Shown here: one piece after another, positions 1-11,500 of the stretch | Position numbering within the stretch: the stretch's first letter is position 1 | Layout: each line of letters begins with the position of its first letter | From: Blakeslea trispora | Taxonomy: Eukaryota; Mucoromycota; Mucoromycetes; Mucorales; Choanephoraceae | Assembly: GCA_025331445.1 (NCBI GenBank) | Contig: JAIWNE010000002.1 | Coordinates: 310,001-374,000, forward strand | Direction of reading: 5' to 3' | DNA length: 64,000 bases | Made by a program: the position numbers and the translations under genes | The notes under the pieces: generated by a model | The model's database searches: none | The model's input: only the letters and a program-made list of their open reading frames with translations | Told to the model about the DNA's origin: nothing

Positions 1-614
1 TCATTCAAAGTATAAACAAATTCTCTGAACCATAAACAAACTACTGCAGTTCATGGCAAAATAATTTGGAGCAATCTTTTCTTTTATGAATATCTGAATA
101 GCAATAGAATATAAGAATTGTATCAAGAGAAAAGTACTGCCAATTGGAAGCTCGGTTCATGACATGCAAGCAATACATCTCAAATCAAAGTATTTGGGGG
201 GTCATACTGTATTTTAAGGATGACTGCGAAAAGCGGCACGCCAGAGCGGCACATCCGTGATAGTTTCCTACTATTGACCCATTTTTGTAACGGTGTCCCA
301 ATTTAATTTAGAAATGAACAAACTCTCTTTCTATTGACTCAACCTGGTTTTGTTGACTGTAATAACAAGCATAGAGAAGGAAATTTAAAGAAAAAGTAAA
401 AATACATTTTCTTATTATAAAGTTTCTTTTTTTTTTTTTTTTTTATTAATCAGACGGTGTAAACTCCATAGTCGGAAATACCAGTTTTTTTTTTTTTTTT
501 TTTTTTTTTTCGAGATAATAAACATAATAAAAAAAATTTTTTTTTAACACTTAATTCTCCTTTTTTTCTCTCTCTCTTCTAAACATTGCTCCTCTTTTTT
601 TTTATTATTATTAT
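1..614. other. Intergenic leader region
   Basis: No coding frame is supported here. The stretch is AT-rich and ends in several long poly-T runs (about 425-444, 485-510 and 596-602) and a CT-rich tract just before the ATG at 615. Such pyrimidine tracts are common upstream of starts in this window, so this is probably the promoter and 5' UTR of the next gene. Confidence 0.5.
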
Positions 615-1703
615 ATGACTCAACAAGTTGGAAAAGGCTCTATCTTTGTTTCTGGTACCGATGGTGATAAGGGTGTAGCTATTGTTCAACAGTTATTGCA
701 ATTACCAGAACAATACAAGCATTTGACTCGTCAACATGTCTATGCTGGCTTACCAGATGATACTACACCTAGAGCCAAATCACTTCAAGGCTTGGGTGCT
801 CAAGTGGTTGCCTTTGATATCTTTCATGATCATCAAGCAGCTGTGAAGGCCTTGACTGGCATGGCCAAGCTCTGTTTGCTCATCGACCCATTAAGCGAAC
901 GTCTTCAACGCTCCAATGCTTATCATTATGGCAAAGCGTAAGTCTTTTGGAACATTGAAATGAACCGATTTCTAACATGCTTGTATAGATTCATTGACGC
1001 TGCCAAAGAAGCTTGTGTTGAACATGTCATCTTCTTGACTCCCTTCAGTCCATCTGATGCTTGTTTTATGAAAGCACAAGAACAAGGTGATGAGGTCATG
1101 CCATTTGATTCTTATCGCTCCCAATTTGTCTTGATTGAGTCTTATCTCCATGCACAATTGGGTAACAATCAAATTACTATATTAAGGTATCCCGGTGTCC
1201 TTCATCAACATTTGCTTGTGTTTGGCAAATATATTGCTCAACACAATGCTTTCCCATTGCCTGACCAACACTTGGAAATTACAGTTGAATCTTGTAATAT
1301 GATTGATATTGCTCGTGCTGTTGCCTGTGTTGCTCATTCACCTACCTTACGCCATAGCAAGAACGCCTATAAAATCTCTTCTAGCCTGTTGACATTGGAA
1401 GAAGTCAGTCAACGTGTTCTTCAGGGCCTTTCTCGAGAGAATGCTATTAACCGTATTGATGTGTCTGCCTTACAGAAAGTGCTGTCTGAAGCGATTGGAA
1501 ATGAGGACCATGCTATCTTTCTGATGGAAATGTGGGGTCTTTTACAACAACAAAACAGGCGCTTGGAAATCACAAGAGATTTGGAGGCATTGACGGGACA
1601 AAGCGGGAAAACTCTGAATGAATATCTCTTGGAAGCTGAAGTACGTGATGCTTTCTTATCACACACAAACGATATCCTTCCCTCTTCTTCCAAAGTGGCT
1701 TAA
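615..1703 (+). CDS. NmrA-like NAD(P)-binding Rossmann-fold protein
   Basis: Two exons (615-937, 989-1703) joined by a 51-bp GTAAGT...TAG intron give a 345-residue protein. The N-terminus has a beta strand followed by the glycine motif GTDGDKG (residues 14-20), the dinucleotide-binding loop of atypical short-chain dehydrogenases. The rest (a strand ending VIFLTPFS, then ILRYPGVLHQ) follows the NmrA/HSCARG pattern. Members of this family sense or bind NAD(P) and often lack reductase activity; I see no clear YxxxK catalytic pair, so an enzymatic role is not supported. It is probably cytosolic, with no signal peptide or membrane segment. It converges with the ERI1-like gene, leaving 87 bp between stops. 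The family call is firm and the substrate is unknown. Confidence 0.8.
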
Positions 1704-1790
1704 ACTATTACTTGTATCATTTCGCATTCTCTTTTCATCTATACTTATAACATTTCATTCTGTGTACATAAAGTTTTATTATTATCATCA

Positions 1791-2748
1791 TTATTTTCTG
1801 TATTTTTGATAAGGCTGATGTCGCCTGCTATCGAAACGACAATTAGTCTTTAGGACACAACCATCCCTATCCATACATTGAGCAATGCGTGCCAAATTAC
1901 GTGCATCATCCAAGCCGGAATGTTCTCTCCCTTCAAACTCTATCTTCAAATGGGTCAACATGCCATTGATATTCTTGTTCTCTCTTAGATGATAGAACTC
2001 TTTAAAGGTCTTGCGCAGATTGACCCAGGGAATATCAAAATAAGCAGGTCGCTTAATTCTACTGTGAATACACTGTTTTGTAATGAAATCTCGGATATCA
2101 AAGGGACCATCTAGGAGAGAGAGATGACATGAGTTTCTCTTTTTTGGAATGGTATGCATTGCTTTTTACCTGTCACAAAAGCAGCAGAAGCCTGTTGAAA
2201 GAGTTCATGTTTAGCTAGAAACAGTTGAAAATCATTCAAGACTTCAACAAAGGTAGGACTTGTGTCTACTGTCGACTGTGTAATGCCTGTCAATTGAGTA
2301 CAAAACTCGGATAATATAGGTTGAATCGTGGGTTTAACAAACGATCGATATTCATCTACCTGATCACAGATGAGTTTAGTGATGGCTATTGTTTATTTTA
2401 TTTTGTTTTACTTTACCACTTGAAATGAATCACTCTTGACAAGAACGATTGGAAACTCAATAATCTCATTAGGATAACTAAAGCCACACTTATCTTCACA
2501 TGTTGCCTCCACATCAAAGAACAAGTAATAGTCAAAGGGGTGTTTTGATCTAAACTTCATTAGCTTCATGTCTTGTTTAATCAATTCATTTACTTTGTCT
2601 CTTCTTCTTCTTTCTTTCCTTCCTCTTCTTTAGTTTGTTTCTTTAGTGCTTTTCTATAGCGTTGCTTGAGTTCAGGCTTGCGACCTTTTGTGCTCAAGCC
2701 AAGTTGTTCAAGTGCAATTCGCAGTGATTCTACTGTGGTCACTGACAT
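1791..2748 (-). CDS. ERI1: ERI1-like SAP-domain 3'-5' exoribonuclease (DEDDh)
   Basis: Four exons (2748-2594, 2549-2417, 2359-2170, 2110-1791) give 265 residues. The first intron is only 44 bp and has a CTAAT branch site and TTTAG acceptor. Residues about 5-35 form a SAP-like helix-turn-helix (ESLRIALEQLGLSTKGRK), followed by an acidic lysine/glutamate linker. The exonuclease domain starts with FFDVEAT, whose Asp64 and Glu66 are the first metal ligands, continues with LTGITQSTVD, and ends with HSGLDDARN, which carries the DEDDh histidine and last aspartate. This is the ERI1/3'hExo family, which trims 5.8S rRNA and histone mRNA 3' ends and degrades small RNAs in animals and fission yeast. A role in restraining RNA silencing here is inference. 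It is divergent from BET3 with about 120 bp between starts. Confidence 0.85.
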
Positions 2749-2869
2749 TTTTTTTTATTTAAAAAAAATAGAAAGAGAGTGAGAGAGACAGCTTGTTTTA
2801 TTTCAATCCCCTACTGCTTTTTTAGCCTATTTTTCTCTCTCTCTCTCCTTCACTGTTTATTTCTTCATC
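2749..2869. promoter_or_regulatory. Shared ERI1/BET3 upstream region
   Basis: Only 121 bp separate the divergent ATGs of the ERI1-like gene and BET3. The segment holds CT-rich and GA-rich tracts but no TATA box I trust. It must contain both promoters unless transcription starts inside the genes. This rests on gene geometry only. Confidence 0.35.
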
Positions 2870-3145
2870 ATGTCTCTCTACCCTACCGTCAAACAATACA
2901 AATCCTTAGGTGAAGAAGTATGGAAGACTAAAGTGGACAAGATTGTAAGCGCAAAGAAAAGAAAGAGAGAAAAGCGCGTGTGTTTTAATAGGTGTTTGGA
3001 TAGAATGCTGAGTTGTTCACATTAACTTATGGCTCCATGGTAGTTCAACTTGTAAAGGATTTTGAAGACTATAATGAAGCCAACAAGCAGTTAGAAAAGA
3101 TGTAAGTCAACATGAAGCTTTTCTTAGTTACTCTATTAAGATATT

Positions 3146-3184
<39 letters not shown>

Positions 3185-3719
3185 GGATACAATATTGGTC
3201 AGCGTATGATTGAAGACTTTTTAGCGAGATCAGGTATTGGTCGTTGTTCAGAATTTAGAGATACAGCCGAAGCTGTTTCCAAGGTAAGATAGAGAGATAA
3301 TAAGAGAGAGAGAGAGAGACTCAAGAGATGACTTTAGGTTGGATTCAAGATGTTTCTGAATATCACACCCACAATCACCAACTGGTCTAGCGATAACAAA
3401 GAATTCTCACTTGTGTTTGAAGAGAATCCATTGGCTGATTTTGTTGAATTGCCTGATGAAGCACTTGAAGGTGGTTTATGGTACTCTAATATCTATTGTG
3501 GTGTGTTACGTGGTGCACTCGAGATGGTAAGAAGAATAAGAATAGATTTTATAAAAAGAGAGAGAGAGAGAGTTGAGGGGTCTGAACTATACAATATAGG
3601 TGCAAATGCAAGTGGAGACTCAATTTGTGAGTGATGTTCTTCGAGGTGATGAAACAACAGAGATGCGTGTCAAGTTGATTCGTTATTTAGAGGAAGAGGT
3701 TCCTGTAGGCGAAGATTAG
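2870..3719 (+). CDS. BET3: TRAPP complex subunit BET3 (TRAPPC3)
   Basis: Five exons (2870-2944, 3004-3101, 3184-3283, 3338-3526, 3600-3719) give 193 residues. From residue 26 the protein closely follows the TRAPPC3 pattern: [73 protein letters not shown]. Cys79 in the GRC motif matches the cysteine that is acylated in mammalian BET3. BET3 is a core subunit of the TRAPP tethering complexes that act as exchange factor for Ypt1/Rab1 in ER-to-Golgi traffic. Introns 2-4 carry pure dinucleotide repeats: (CA)n ending at the acceptor of intron 2 and (GA)n in introns 3 and 4. The fit to the family is essentially full length. Confidence 0.95.
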
Positions 3720-3723
3720 TGCT

Positions 3724-3991
3724 TTATTGTGTCTTGTTGCCTCTAAAGCGCATACGAGGATCGATCTAGGTAAAAATAAGTCATGAGTTTCAGACATAAT
3801 AAAATAACAATTACCATGCCACGCTTGCACTCTGCAAAACTCTTTCGAATACTTTGACATTCAGCTGGTACATCGGCTTTGTGTTCTTCCTTAAAACATT
3901 CCTTCACTGTGTTGCGCTTCTTTAAAACACAGTCTGATTTGAGCATACATTCAATAAGCTCTTGTCGAATCTCTTTACATGAAGATGGCAT
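3724..3991 (-). CDS. PET191: Cytochrome c oxidase assembly factor PET191/COA5 (twin CX9C)
   Basis: Two exons (3991-3815, 3765-3724) give 72 residues. Six cysteines fall at 5, 15, 21, 32, 45 and 55; C5/C15 and C45/C55 are each separated by nine residues, giving the twin CX9C arrangement. The start MPSSCKEIRQEL and the end ECKRGM...DPRMRFRG match PET191/COA5. These proteins are imported into the mitochondrial intermembrane space by the Mia40 disulfide relay and are needed for complex IV assembly. The small second exon supplies the conserved MRFRGN-type tail. Its stop lies four bases after the BET3 stop, so the two genes are nearly overlapping tail to tail. Confidence 0.93.
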
Positions 3992-4116
3992 AGTTATTAA
4001 AAGAAAAAAGAGACAATAGAAAAAGTTCGGGGGTAGAAAAACAGTTAAAGAGATCGAAAGGGTCCCCCCCCCTTTTTTTTAGGATTTTTTTTTTTTATCT
4101 TTAGTTTTTGTTAGAG

Positions 4117-4606
4117 ATGAGACCATTGGTGCTTATCGCCCTTTTTGGTTATTTGCTGCTGATGGGTGTACTGGGATTTGCTCCTATTCATCTATCTGAG
4201 CATATTAATGACAAAGTACTTCATTTCAGTGTGTTTCTCGTGCTCTCTATCCTCTTGTATTTTCTATGGAACTTGACCATCAAGCTCAATATCATCTTGG
4301 CTTCATCTAGCCTCATGATAGCTGCCATTGGAAGTGAGCTGATTCAAGGTCTTTTACCTGTAAAATAATACCAGCTATGATAATAGGACATAAATAACTT
4401 GTTTCTAGTATCGCACTTTCGATGTAGAGGATATCTTTGCCAATCTGTTAGGGGGTCTCTTGGGTGTGTCATGTTCTGCCTTATCTCACTATGCTGTTGT
4501 TCAGTATAAATTAAGAAAAAGAATGTCTGGAGGCAGAAAAGAAGCAGAATCTCAAATGGCCTTGATGGACTTCACTGAAGAAGATGAAGAGTTTGTTTTA
4601 AATTAA
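4117..4606 (+). CDS. VanZ-like membrane protein
   Basis: Two exons (4117-4359, 4409-4606) give 146 residues. There are about four hydrophobic segments, an early KVLHFSVF, and a late SELIQGLLPYRTFDVEDIFANLLGG spread across the splice junction, the signature spacing of the VanZ-like family (Glu-x2-Gln, Arg, Asp, Asn-x2-Gly). VanZ-like proteins are small integral membrane proteins of unclear biochemical role; in fungi they are uncharacterised. The tail is charged and acidic (FTEEDEEFVLN). A GT...TTTTAG pair at 4591-4627 could extend the C-terminus, but that segment is better explained as the last exon of the gene on the other strand. It is divergent from PET191 behind a C-run/T-run tract at about 4063-4095. 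Confidence 0.75.
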
Positions 4607-4623
4607 CTTTTTTTTTATTTATT

Positions 4624-7600
4624 TTAGAAAACAATATGGGATGCCACAATACGCTGTAATTCCTTTAATAAAAAAAAGAATGAATGTGAGTTTGTAAGAG
4701 AAAAGACAAATGTACTAAGCTTACCTCATCGTCCACAGCTTGCTTTTTGATGAGTAAAGATTCAGTTGGTAATGCTCTCATCGACTGTCTTGATGGCATC
4801 GTGGGCAGTTCCTTTTGTGCTAGACTCATCTGACTACTACTACTATGACTACTATAGGAGGGAGAAGATGGCATATGGACATCAGTGTCTTCTTCCTCTT
4901 CTTGTTCTTCTTCTTGTTGTTGTTGTTGTTCTTCTTGTTTTGGTAAAGAGACTACAGATGGAACAGATAGTCTGTCATTCTCTTTCTTTTCTTGTTGACG
5001 CACTTTGGCAAAAGAAGATTCAGGTCGATTCCATGGATGGAAATCATAACCTCCTTCTTCTTCCCATCGTGTGTTTTCTTTTGTTGTCAAAAAGTCAATA
5101 CCATGGGCTACTAGTAAGAAGAGATCATCGAGATCATGATGAGGCATAGGATGTAGAGAGGCACTTGGAGGAACAGGAGCAGAAGCAACAGCAACCGCAG
5201 TAGTAGTAGTAGTGAGTGTAAGGTTCGCATGTGTGTTTTCATGATGAACAGGACTGGATGGCCTGGGATCACTCATAGTATTGTCATAGAAAGAAGGAGC
5301 TATTGAATGGCCAGGCTGGAAATAATGACTGGATAGCTGGGATAAGGAAGGTGTAGAGGCAACAAGAGATCCTGTCTCCTTCACCTCCTCCTCTTCTTCT
5401 TTTGCTTCTTGTTCATGGTAAGAATGATCCTCTGTATCAGAATCGCTTTCAGTAGGCTCAAATGCATGGCTGGTAGCTGCAGCAATCTCTTCAGGACTGA
5501 CAGAAGAGGTGGAGTCAAACGAAACCACCGAGTTCTGCCTTGTCCGATCATAAATATCTACCTCTGAGCGAGCAGGAGTCATGTTCTCAGATGGGTTGTC
5601 TGGATACAGCTTAGGCAGCGTAGGAGGAGGGAGAGGAGTAGAGGGTACAGAGATAGAGTCTAGATCACTACTACTGTTACTATGATGCACCGAGGGAGGT
5701 AAGACATCTGTTTGACTGGCCGGCAACATGACAGACATGGATGTAGGTGTAGGTGAAGGTGTGATGGTAGGTGAAGCAGTAAAGACTGGCATGGACTGTG
5801 TAAGATGCTGTACCATCTGGGGTTGCTGCTTTTTGTTTGCAGTCGTTCCCCAACCGACAAACCGTTTGAACTGTTGCCTTAGGCTTTCCTTTTTCTTATC
5901 TTGTTTCATATCGTCCATCTGATTAGTGTCAATAGACGAAAAAGAAGAATAGAGATGCTTATTGGAAGAAAAGGGTAAAGAAGTAAAAGATGATTGTTGT
6001 ATGTTATTATACTGTCTCCTGTCTTGCTCCGTTAAACGTGTTGAGGGCTCGGATACCATTGGATGGCGTTCGTTGAAGGGAGTGTTTTCCATCAGAATAT
6101 CCAATATGCTTGGTCGTCTTTCGGCTGGCGAAGGATGTGCTTCCATTAGTTTTATCTCGGTTGATTTGCGTCCTTTCCGCAAGATAAACAAAAGATCGCT
6201 GGTGATGGAATGAGCAGATGCGTTTTTTTGTTGAAGCAAGACACTCGACATGAATTCGTTTGCTTCCAATTCAACCTCTAATCATTATCAAAGAGAGACA
6301 ATTAAAAAAAATTACTGTCCAACATTCTGCATATATGTGTATATAAGCTCACTTTAGTCTCTTTTTCTCTCTTCTCCTCTTTTTCTTTTTGAAATGCAAA
6401 TACTGAATCATTTTACTTCTCCCTCTTTCTTCCCCTCCTTTTCTCCCTCTTGTTTTAGTTAGTTTTTTTTTTTTTACTCCTACCCTTTCCCTTCCTCCTT
6501 TTCATATTTTATTTTCTATTGCTTTCTGTCTTTATAAGCTCTACTCTCCCCCTTCCCCCCTTTTTTTGTGTGAATAATTTACCTTGATGATTTCCTCGAA
6601 CAAACATCTTGTATTGGGTTAAATGACGTTTTCCAGTTTTTCCTTTACTATCCACAATAAAATCAGAAGCTTGTGCGTCTGGTACATGAAATTTCTCAAG
6701 AGCCAAATGGATGACATCGCCAATACGAAAATTTTGTCTCACTGGGATAATCTTGTCGATACGGTCGATCTCTAATTTCTTCTTTTGATGATCAGGACAG
6801 AGCGAAACCTTGATATAGACCAAGCCTTCCCGTTCATCGGCTCGTTTAATTCTTCTGTGAAGATAGAATCGAATGACTGAATCTTCATCGAAAGCTGTTT
6901 GTTCATAACTACTAAAGCTACTGGACCGAGGGCGTCTATTGGAGCCGGTTGGTTGAGGTTGATGAGAGATTCGACGTATATGAGCCAAGGAGGGCATGGG
7001 CGTTGTTAGAGAATCAGTTAAGGTCTTGAAAATCGAATAAGGCTTGTCTTGAACAGATAGAATATAGTCATCTAAAATATAATAGAAGAGATATTGTTGT
7101 GAGCTCTTGGATTTAAACTACCCTTTCCTCTGTCCAAAATATAGTTACCACCATCAGTGCCTTGAACTGCTAAATAATATTCAATAGTAGCTTCATTACT
7201 TGACTGAAGAGTCTGTAACCCAAAATGATGAATGGCTGATTGAAGCAATTCCTCTGCTGTAGTAAGTGGCTGGATAGAGATTGTATGAAACAAGGGGCCT
7301 TGTCCAATATTGCCTGCAAACACACGAAGTGGCATGTCTTCTTGCTCTTCCACATTAAGATGCCCCTCATCATCAATCATAGTCTTTTCAGCAAGGGGCG
7401 TTTCATACCATCCTTCATCTTCTTCGTCTTCATCCTTCGGCTTGGCCATATCTTCCTCCATCGTGTACGCTTCATACCCGTCCATCGATTGTTCGTCTGG
7501 ATCGATTTCTGATTCGACTTCATAATAAAGCACTGTATACATCGATTCGTCGGCAATCATCACTTGACGTGTGGGATTAGATTTTGAGAAAAAGCTTGTG

Positions 7601-8079
7601 TTGAGCTCATGAGCAGAAGGACAGGTGATTTCGATATTACGATGTTTATTGAGTCGAGCTAATCGTTCATAGGGCGTCTAAATTTTACTCTATTGTTTTT
7701 AGCTAACCCTTAATTACATCTCTCGCTTATGTTGCCTTTGTTGGTGTTTGTTTACCTCGATATTTTCAGCCGGAATGTAACCTATCTCGCGAGATTTGAT
7801 GACTTCCACCAGCCACCAGTAAATATTAGTATCTTCCATCAGAACAAGTGCATCGCCTTTAACAACAGAGGCTTGACCTTCCACAGTAGCAGCAAATGTA
7901 TGTAACGCATAGACTAAATCAAAATCAATATCTTCATCTGGTATACTAGGAGAGGATGATACAGAGGATCCATCATCTCCTTCCATTGTTTGATCTTCAG
8001 AGTGCCATAATGTCTGATCTTCATCTATCTCGTCTAATCTTTCTGAATCAAACGACATTGATAAATAACGAGCTGTCAT
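4624..8079 (-). CDS. SH3 and Ras-associating domain protein, Tea4/Bud14-type SH3
   Basis: Five exons (8079-7756, 7677-7122, 7071-6583, 6277-4725, 4662-4624) keep phase throughout and give 986 residues. Residues about 53-115 form an SH3 domain: FDLVYALHTFAATVEGQ, then YWWLVEV, EIGYIPAENIE and TPYERLARLNKHRN. That extended C-terminal motif is typical of the Tea4/Bud14/TeaC SH3. Residues about 223-315 (PLRVFAGNIGQG...) read as a ubiquitin-like Ras-associating domain. A second beta-grasp-like block follows at about 345-455 (VIRFYLHRRIKRA, DRIDKIIPV). The C-terminal half is low-complexity, Ser/Pro/Glu-rich and probably disordered. Tea4/Bud14 proteins link microtubule tips to formins and PP1 at growth sites; a polarity role here is inference from the SH3. 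Intron 3 (6278-6582) is 305 bp and almost pure purine on the coding strand. Confidence 0.75.
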
Positions 8080-8524
8080 GATAGAAAGAGAGATGGGAGA
8101 GGTAGGGGTACGATTTATTAAATAACAAAAGAAGTAGGAGCTCTCTGTTTTTCTTTTAAGGAGATTTGAAAGAGAGAAAGAGAAAAGAATAAAGGAAAAA
8201 GAGGTAAGAAAAGTGAAAGAAAAAGACGATGAATCAAAGCAAATTGTTGTAATAGCCACTTTTTTTTTTCTGTTCTTATTTCTGGCTTATGCTCCTTCTT
8301 TAAGAAAGTTTAAAAAAAGGAGGGGGGTAAAGGGAGAAATCGCATTGGCACGTTGATAAAGGGGAGCTTTTTTTTTTTGAAAAAAGAAAGTGTCTTTTTA
8401 AGAAAAGAATGAGGAGAACTTGCGCATATTTTTTGAAAGAAATCGCTTGTTCTTCTTCTTTTTCACTGGTTGACTAAATAGACAAACCTATCAATGACCA
8501 TACTCACTTTGTATATTGAACAAC
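8080..8524. other. Spacer between the SH3/RA gene and the CSC1-like gene
   Basis: The segment is AT-rich with poly-A and poly-T tracts. On the minus strand, 8464-8398 could be a final exon of the CSC1-like gene: a GTAAGT donor overlaps its present stop, a TTTAG acceptor follows, and the frame then runs to a TAA at 8398. The rest is presumably the promoter of the SH3/RA gene. Confidence 0.4.
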
Positions 8525-11500
8525 TTACTTTGACGATAATCGAGAAGATATCGATGTTGCTCCATAAGAATGGCTTAAAAGATTCTTTGATAATCGGCGT
8601 TCTGGATGATGATAATAAGTGCCTACATTGTCTTCTTCTTCCTCTTGATCAGTATTTCCTCCCTCTACATCATCATCGCCCATAGGCATGGATACTACTG
8701 AATCTGTTTCATGCACAACGGAACGACTCACTATGACTTCAGATCGACTGTGACGAGGCAATAAAGGTTGATTTTCTAATCCAAAAAAAGCAAAATTAAA
8801 TGAAATTGCTTTCTTCGTGAATCGAAATGACAACTTACCATGCGGTATGTTGGTAGCTTGTTGTTTGTCTGCCATGATAGTAGAAGAAGCAAATGAATCA
8901 GAGGAAGAATGACTTGTACTAGTAGAGTGATTGGGTTCCATGTCTAGCTTACGTTCACTACCAGCCTTCACAGGTAGCCATAGTTGAGGCAATACACCTA
9001 GTAATGCAGGGTGTCCGTATTGTTTCATCCCTGTATTTAAGATACCATTCAATAAGGTCATTGGGGGTTCTCTAAAATCGGTAAATTTACGCGGGTCAGC
9101 CACATAGTCATCTTCGTCTAGTACAGTACGCCGCTTTCGATTGCGTCTCATGATGACAGTATTATTATTACTAGATTCAGCACTATGGATATCAGGTCCG
9201 TTAGATGAAGTAGTAGTAGTAGTAGGTTCAGGAAGTTCTGTTGGACTTTCGGCTACAGAGGGCTGTCCAGTCAAAGTGATGGTCTTCATAGGACCTAATT
9301 TTTCGGCCAACAATTTCAATGGCAAAAACTGTGTGCTACGTTGGTATGCTTTATCCATCATAAATTTGTAGGCTATCGTCATGATGATCAGAGGGAGACA
9401 GAGGGCAGCCATAGGATAGGACTTGTTAAGTGTAAACAATCCAGCCGAAGTTAGCTCAAAAATCAACAAACCAATGATGATACGGGTAAAGACAAGTGGC
9501 CACATACGTCCAGCAACCTCATAGGAATGGAAATAAACATACAAAAGTTGGTATTTGCACACAAGGTAGGACATGGCAAAATAGATGACACCAAACACCA
9601 AAATAAGAGGTGAAATGGTAGAGTACACCAAGACAACAACAAACATAAATACAGGCACTGGATATCCCCAGCCAAAGTTGTACATACGAGGTGCAGATAC
9701 TTCAGCATAATCCCGAGGTGTCTTACAGAGAAAGGTGCGGTAAAATTGTTGGACAATGATAGGACCAATTTGAAGTAATTGAATAGGGCAACTTGAGATA
9801 ATTTAGTCATTAGGAAAAACAACATTTCATTTTTTTTGTTTACTTACAGCATAATACCTTGAAGTACTGTATAATTGATGTAAAACGGTGCAACTTCAGG
9901 CAATTTAGATGCAAATATATTGGCAATCTTGATAGGGTCTTCAAAAATGTCTTTTTGCGATTTAAACAATGTGCTTGTGACTGTAATGAATAACAAGACA
10001 TTTGCAAACAAGAAAAAGAATTGTCTACAAAATAGAATCAGTTATTACCAATCAAAATTACTTTTCCTTCTTTTTTCTTTACTTGGCAAAACAAGATTCT
10101 TCAGCTTCACTTCGAGTGGTAAAGCCTTCAATCACACTGAGGCTATTGAAAATAAGGGGTAAGATGGAAAAGAAGATAACTACGCCAAGAGTAGGTATAA
10201 AACCAGCTACGATCTGGTTGATAATCTTGTTCTTCTCGGCAAGCTTCAGAAGCCATGGAAAATAAGCTTTCAGAGACTTTGTAGATGTCAGTGCGGATAA
10301 GTAATTACAAGGGATCGTCCATGAGAACACAAGGAAAAGCAAAACAAACATAATCAGGAACTTTCGAATGACACGCTCTCGTCCATGCATAGCAACGTTC
10401 TCCCAAAGTACATCACGGGGCTCAGGTGCAAGTTGAGCACGCAATCGAAATGGAGTTGAATCAATCAAGACTTGAGAGGCAACATAGGCACTGATGGTCT
10501 CTTCAAATGTCACAAATCCAACACTAGTCGGTGAGAACTTGCCTACCTTTCTAGCCTTTACTACCAGCTCGTCCACTTCATCAAACTGTTCAGTGTAATA
10601 ATCAATGGCATCCACCTTGGATCCACAGAGATATCCCTGGCGTGCCGTCGGTCTTTCACGGGGCTTCAAGAAAGCAGGTAGCTCACTTTGATTTGTGTTT
10701 TGTGCTTCTCTTGCATCTTGATGATTCAATATATCCTCTGGGTCATAGGACGGATCTTCTACCGGATTACCTAGATAGTCTGTATAGGCCGTCTCGAGCT
10801 GTCTTAGATGTTGTGTACGTTCTTTGATAAACTCTAATAAGCGTTCTACATGTCGAATCAAATGAACCGACTGAACCATGCCGATGCCTAATTTCTCAAA
10901 ATAGTCCGCTAGTCGACGATCCGATCGAAGGTGAGGTGGTATACCGGTAATCAAGAGGGTACGAGCAGACAGAGTCCTTGCCTTACGCAGCAAAAACTCA
11001 CGCCGAATACGTACATAATCGCGATAATTGAGAAAAGTGAAATAAAAGGTGGCGAACACAAACAGGTAGGTAAAGAACAAATAGACCCAAAGGAAAGAGA
11101 TTGAATGAGCATTAAAGTTGGTGCCTAGTCGGGTTGCGAAAAAATCTTGATGTTGTTCTGATAAACTATAGAACGTATTGTTTGGCTGTTCTGGCAATGT
11201 ACCATTGGCAAAATTGCCTCCCATTTTACTGATAGGATAAAGAACAACTGTGCCAAAGAAGCCACAAAAACCAAATAATTTGACACTCATCAAAAGAAAC
11301 TGAAGCATCTAAATTAGCAATGTTAGTCAGTTTGGTGTTTTTTTTTTAAAGGGATCCAATAAAGTAGGATGAGTTACCACAACAGCATCCAAACCAACTT
11401 TATCCATGACAACTGAGTTGGGGGTTTTCAAAAGTGGAATGATCCAACCAAAAAATGTAGCAGGCAATTGTTCGGGTGCATGCCTATCAACAGATCACAT

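Noticed and set aside
2550..2593. Frameshift in the ERI1-like gene
   Set aside because: The apparent frame break is resolved by a 44-bp intron with GTAAAT donor, CTAAT branch site and TTTAG acceptor in the right phase.
4766..6213. Plus-strand frames opposite the SH3/RA gene
   Set aside because: They are antisense of a low-complexity Ser/Glu/Pro-rich coding region; hydrophobic repeats mirror the acidic codons.
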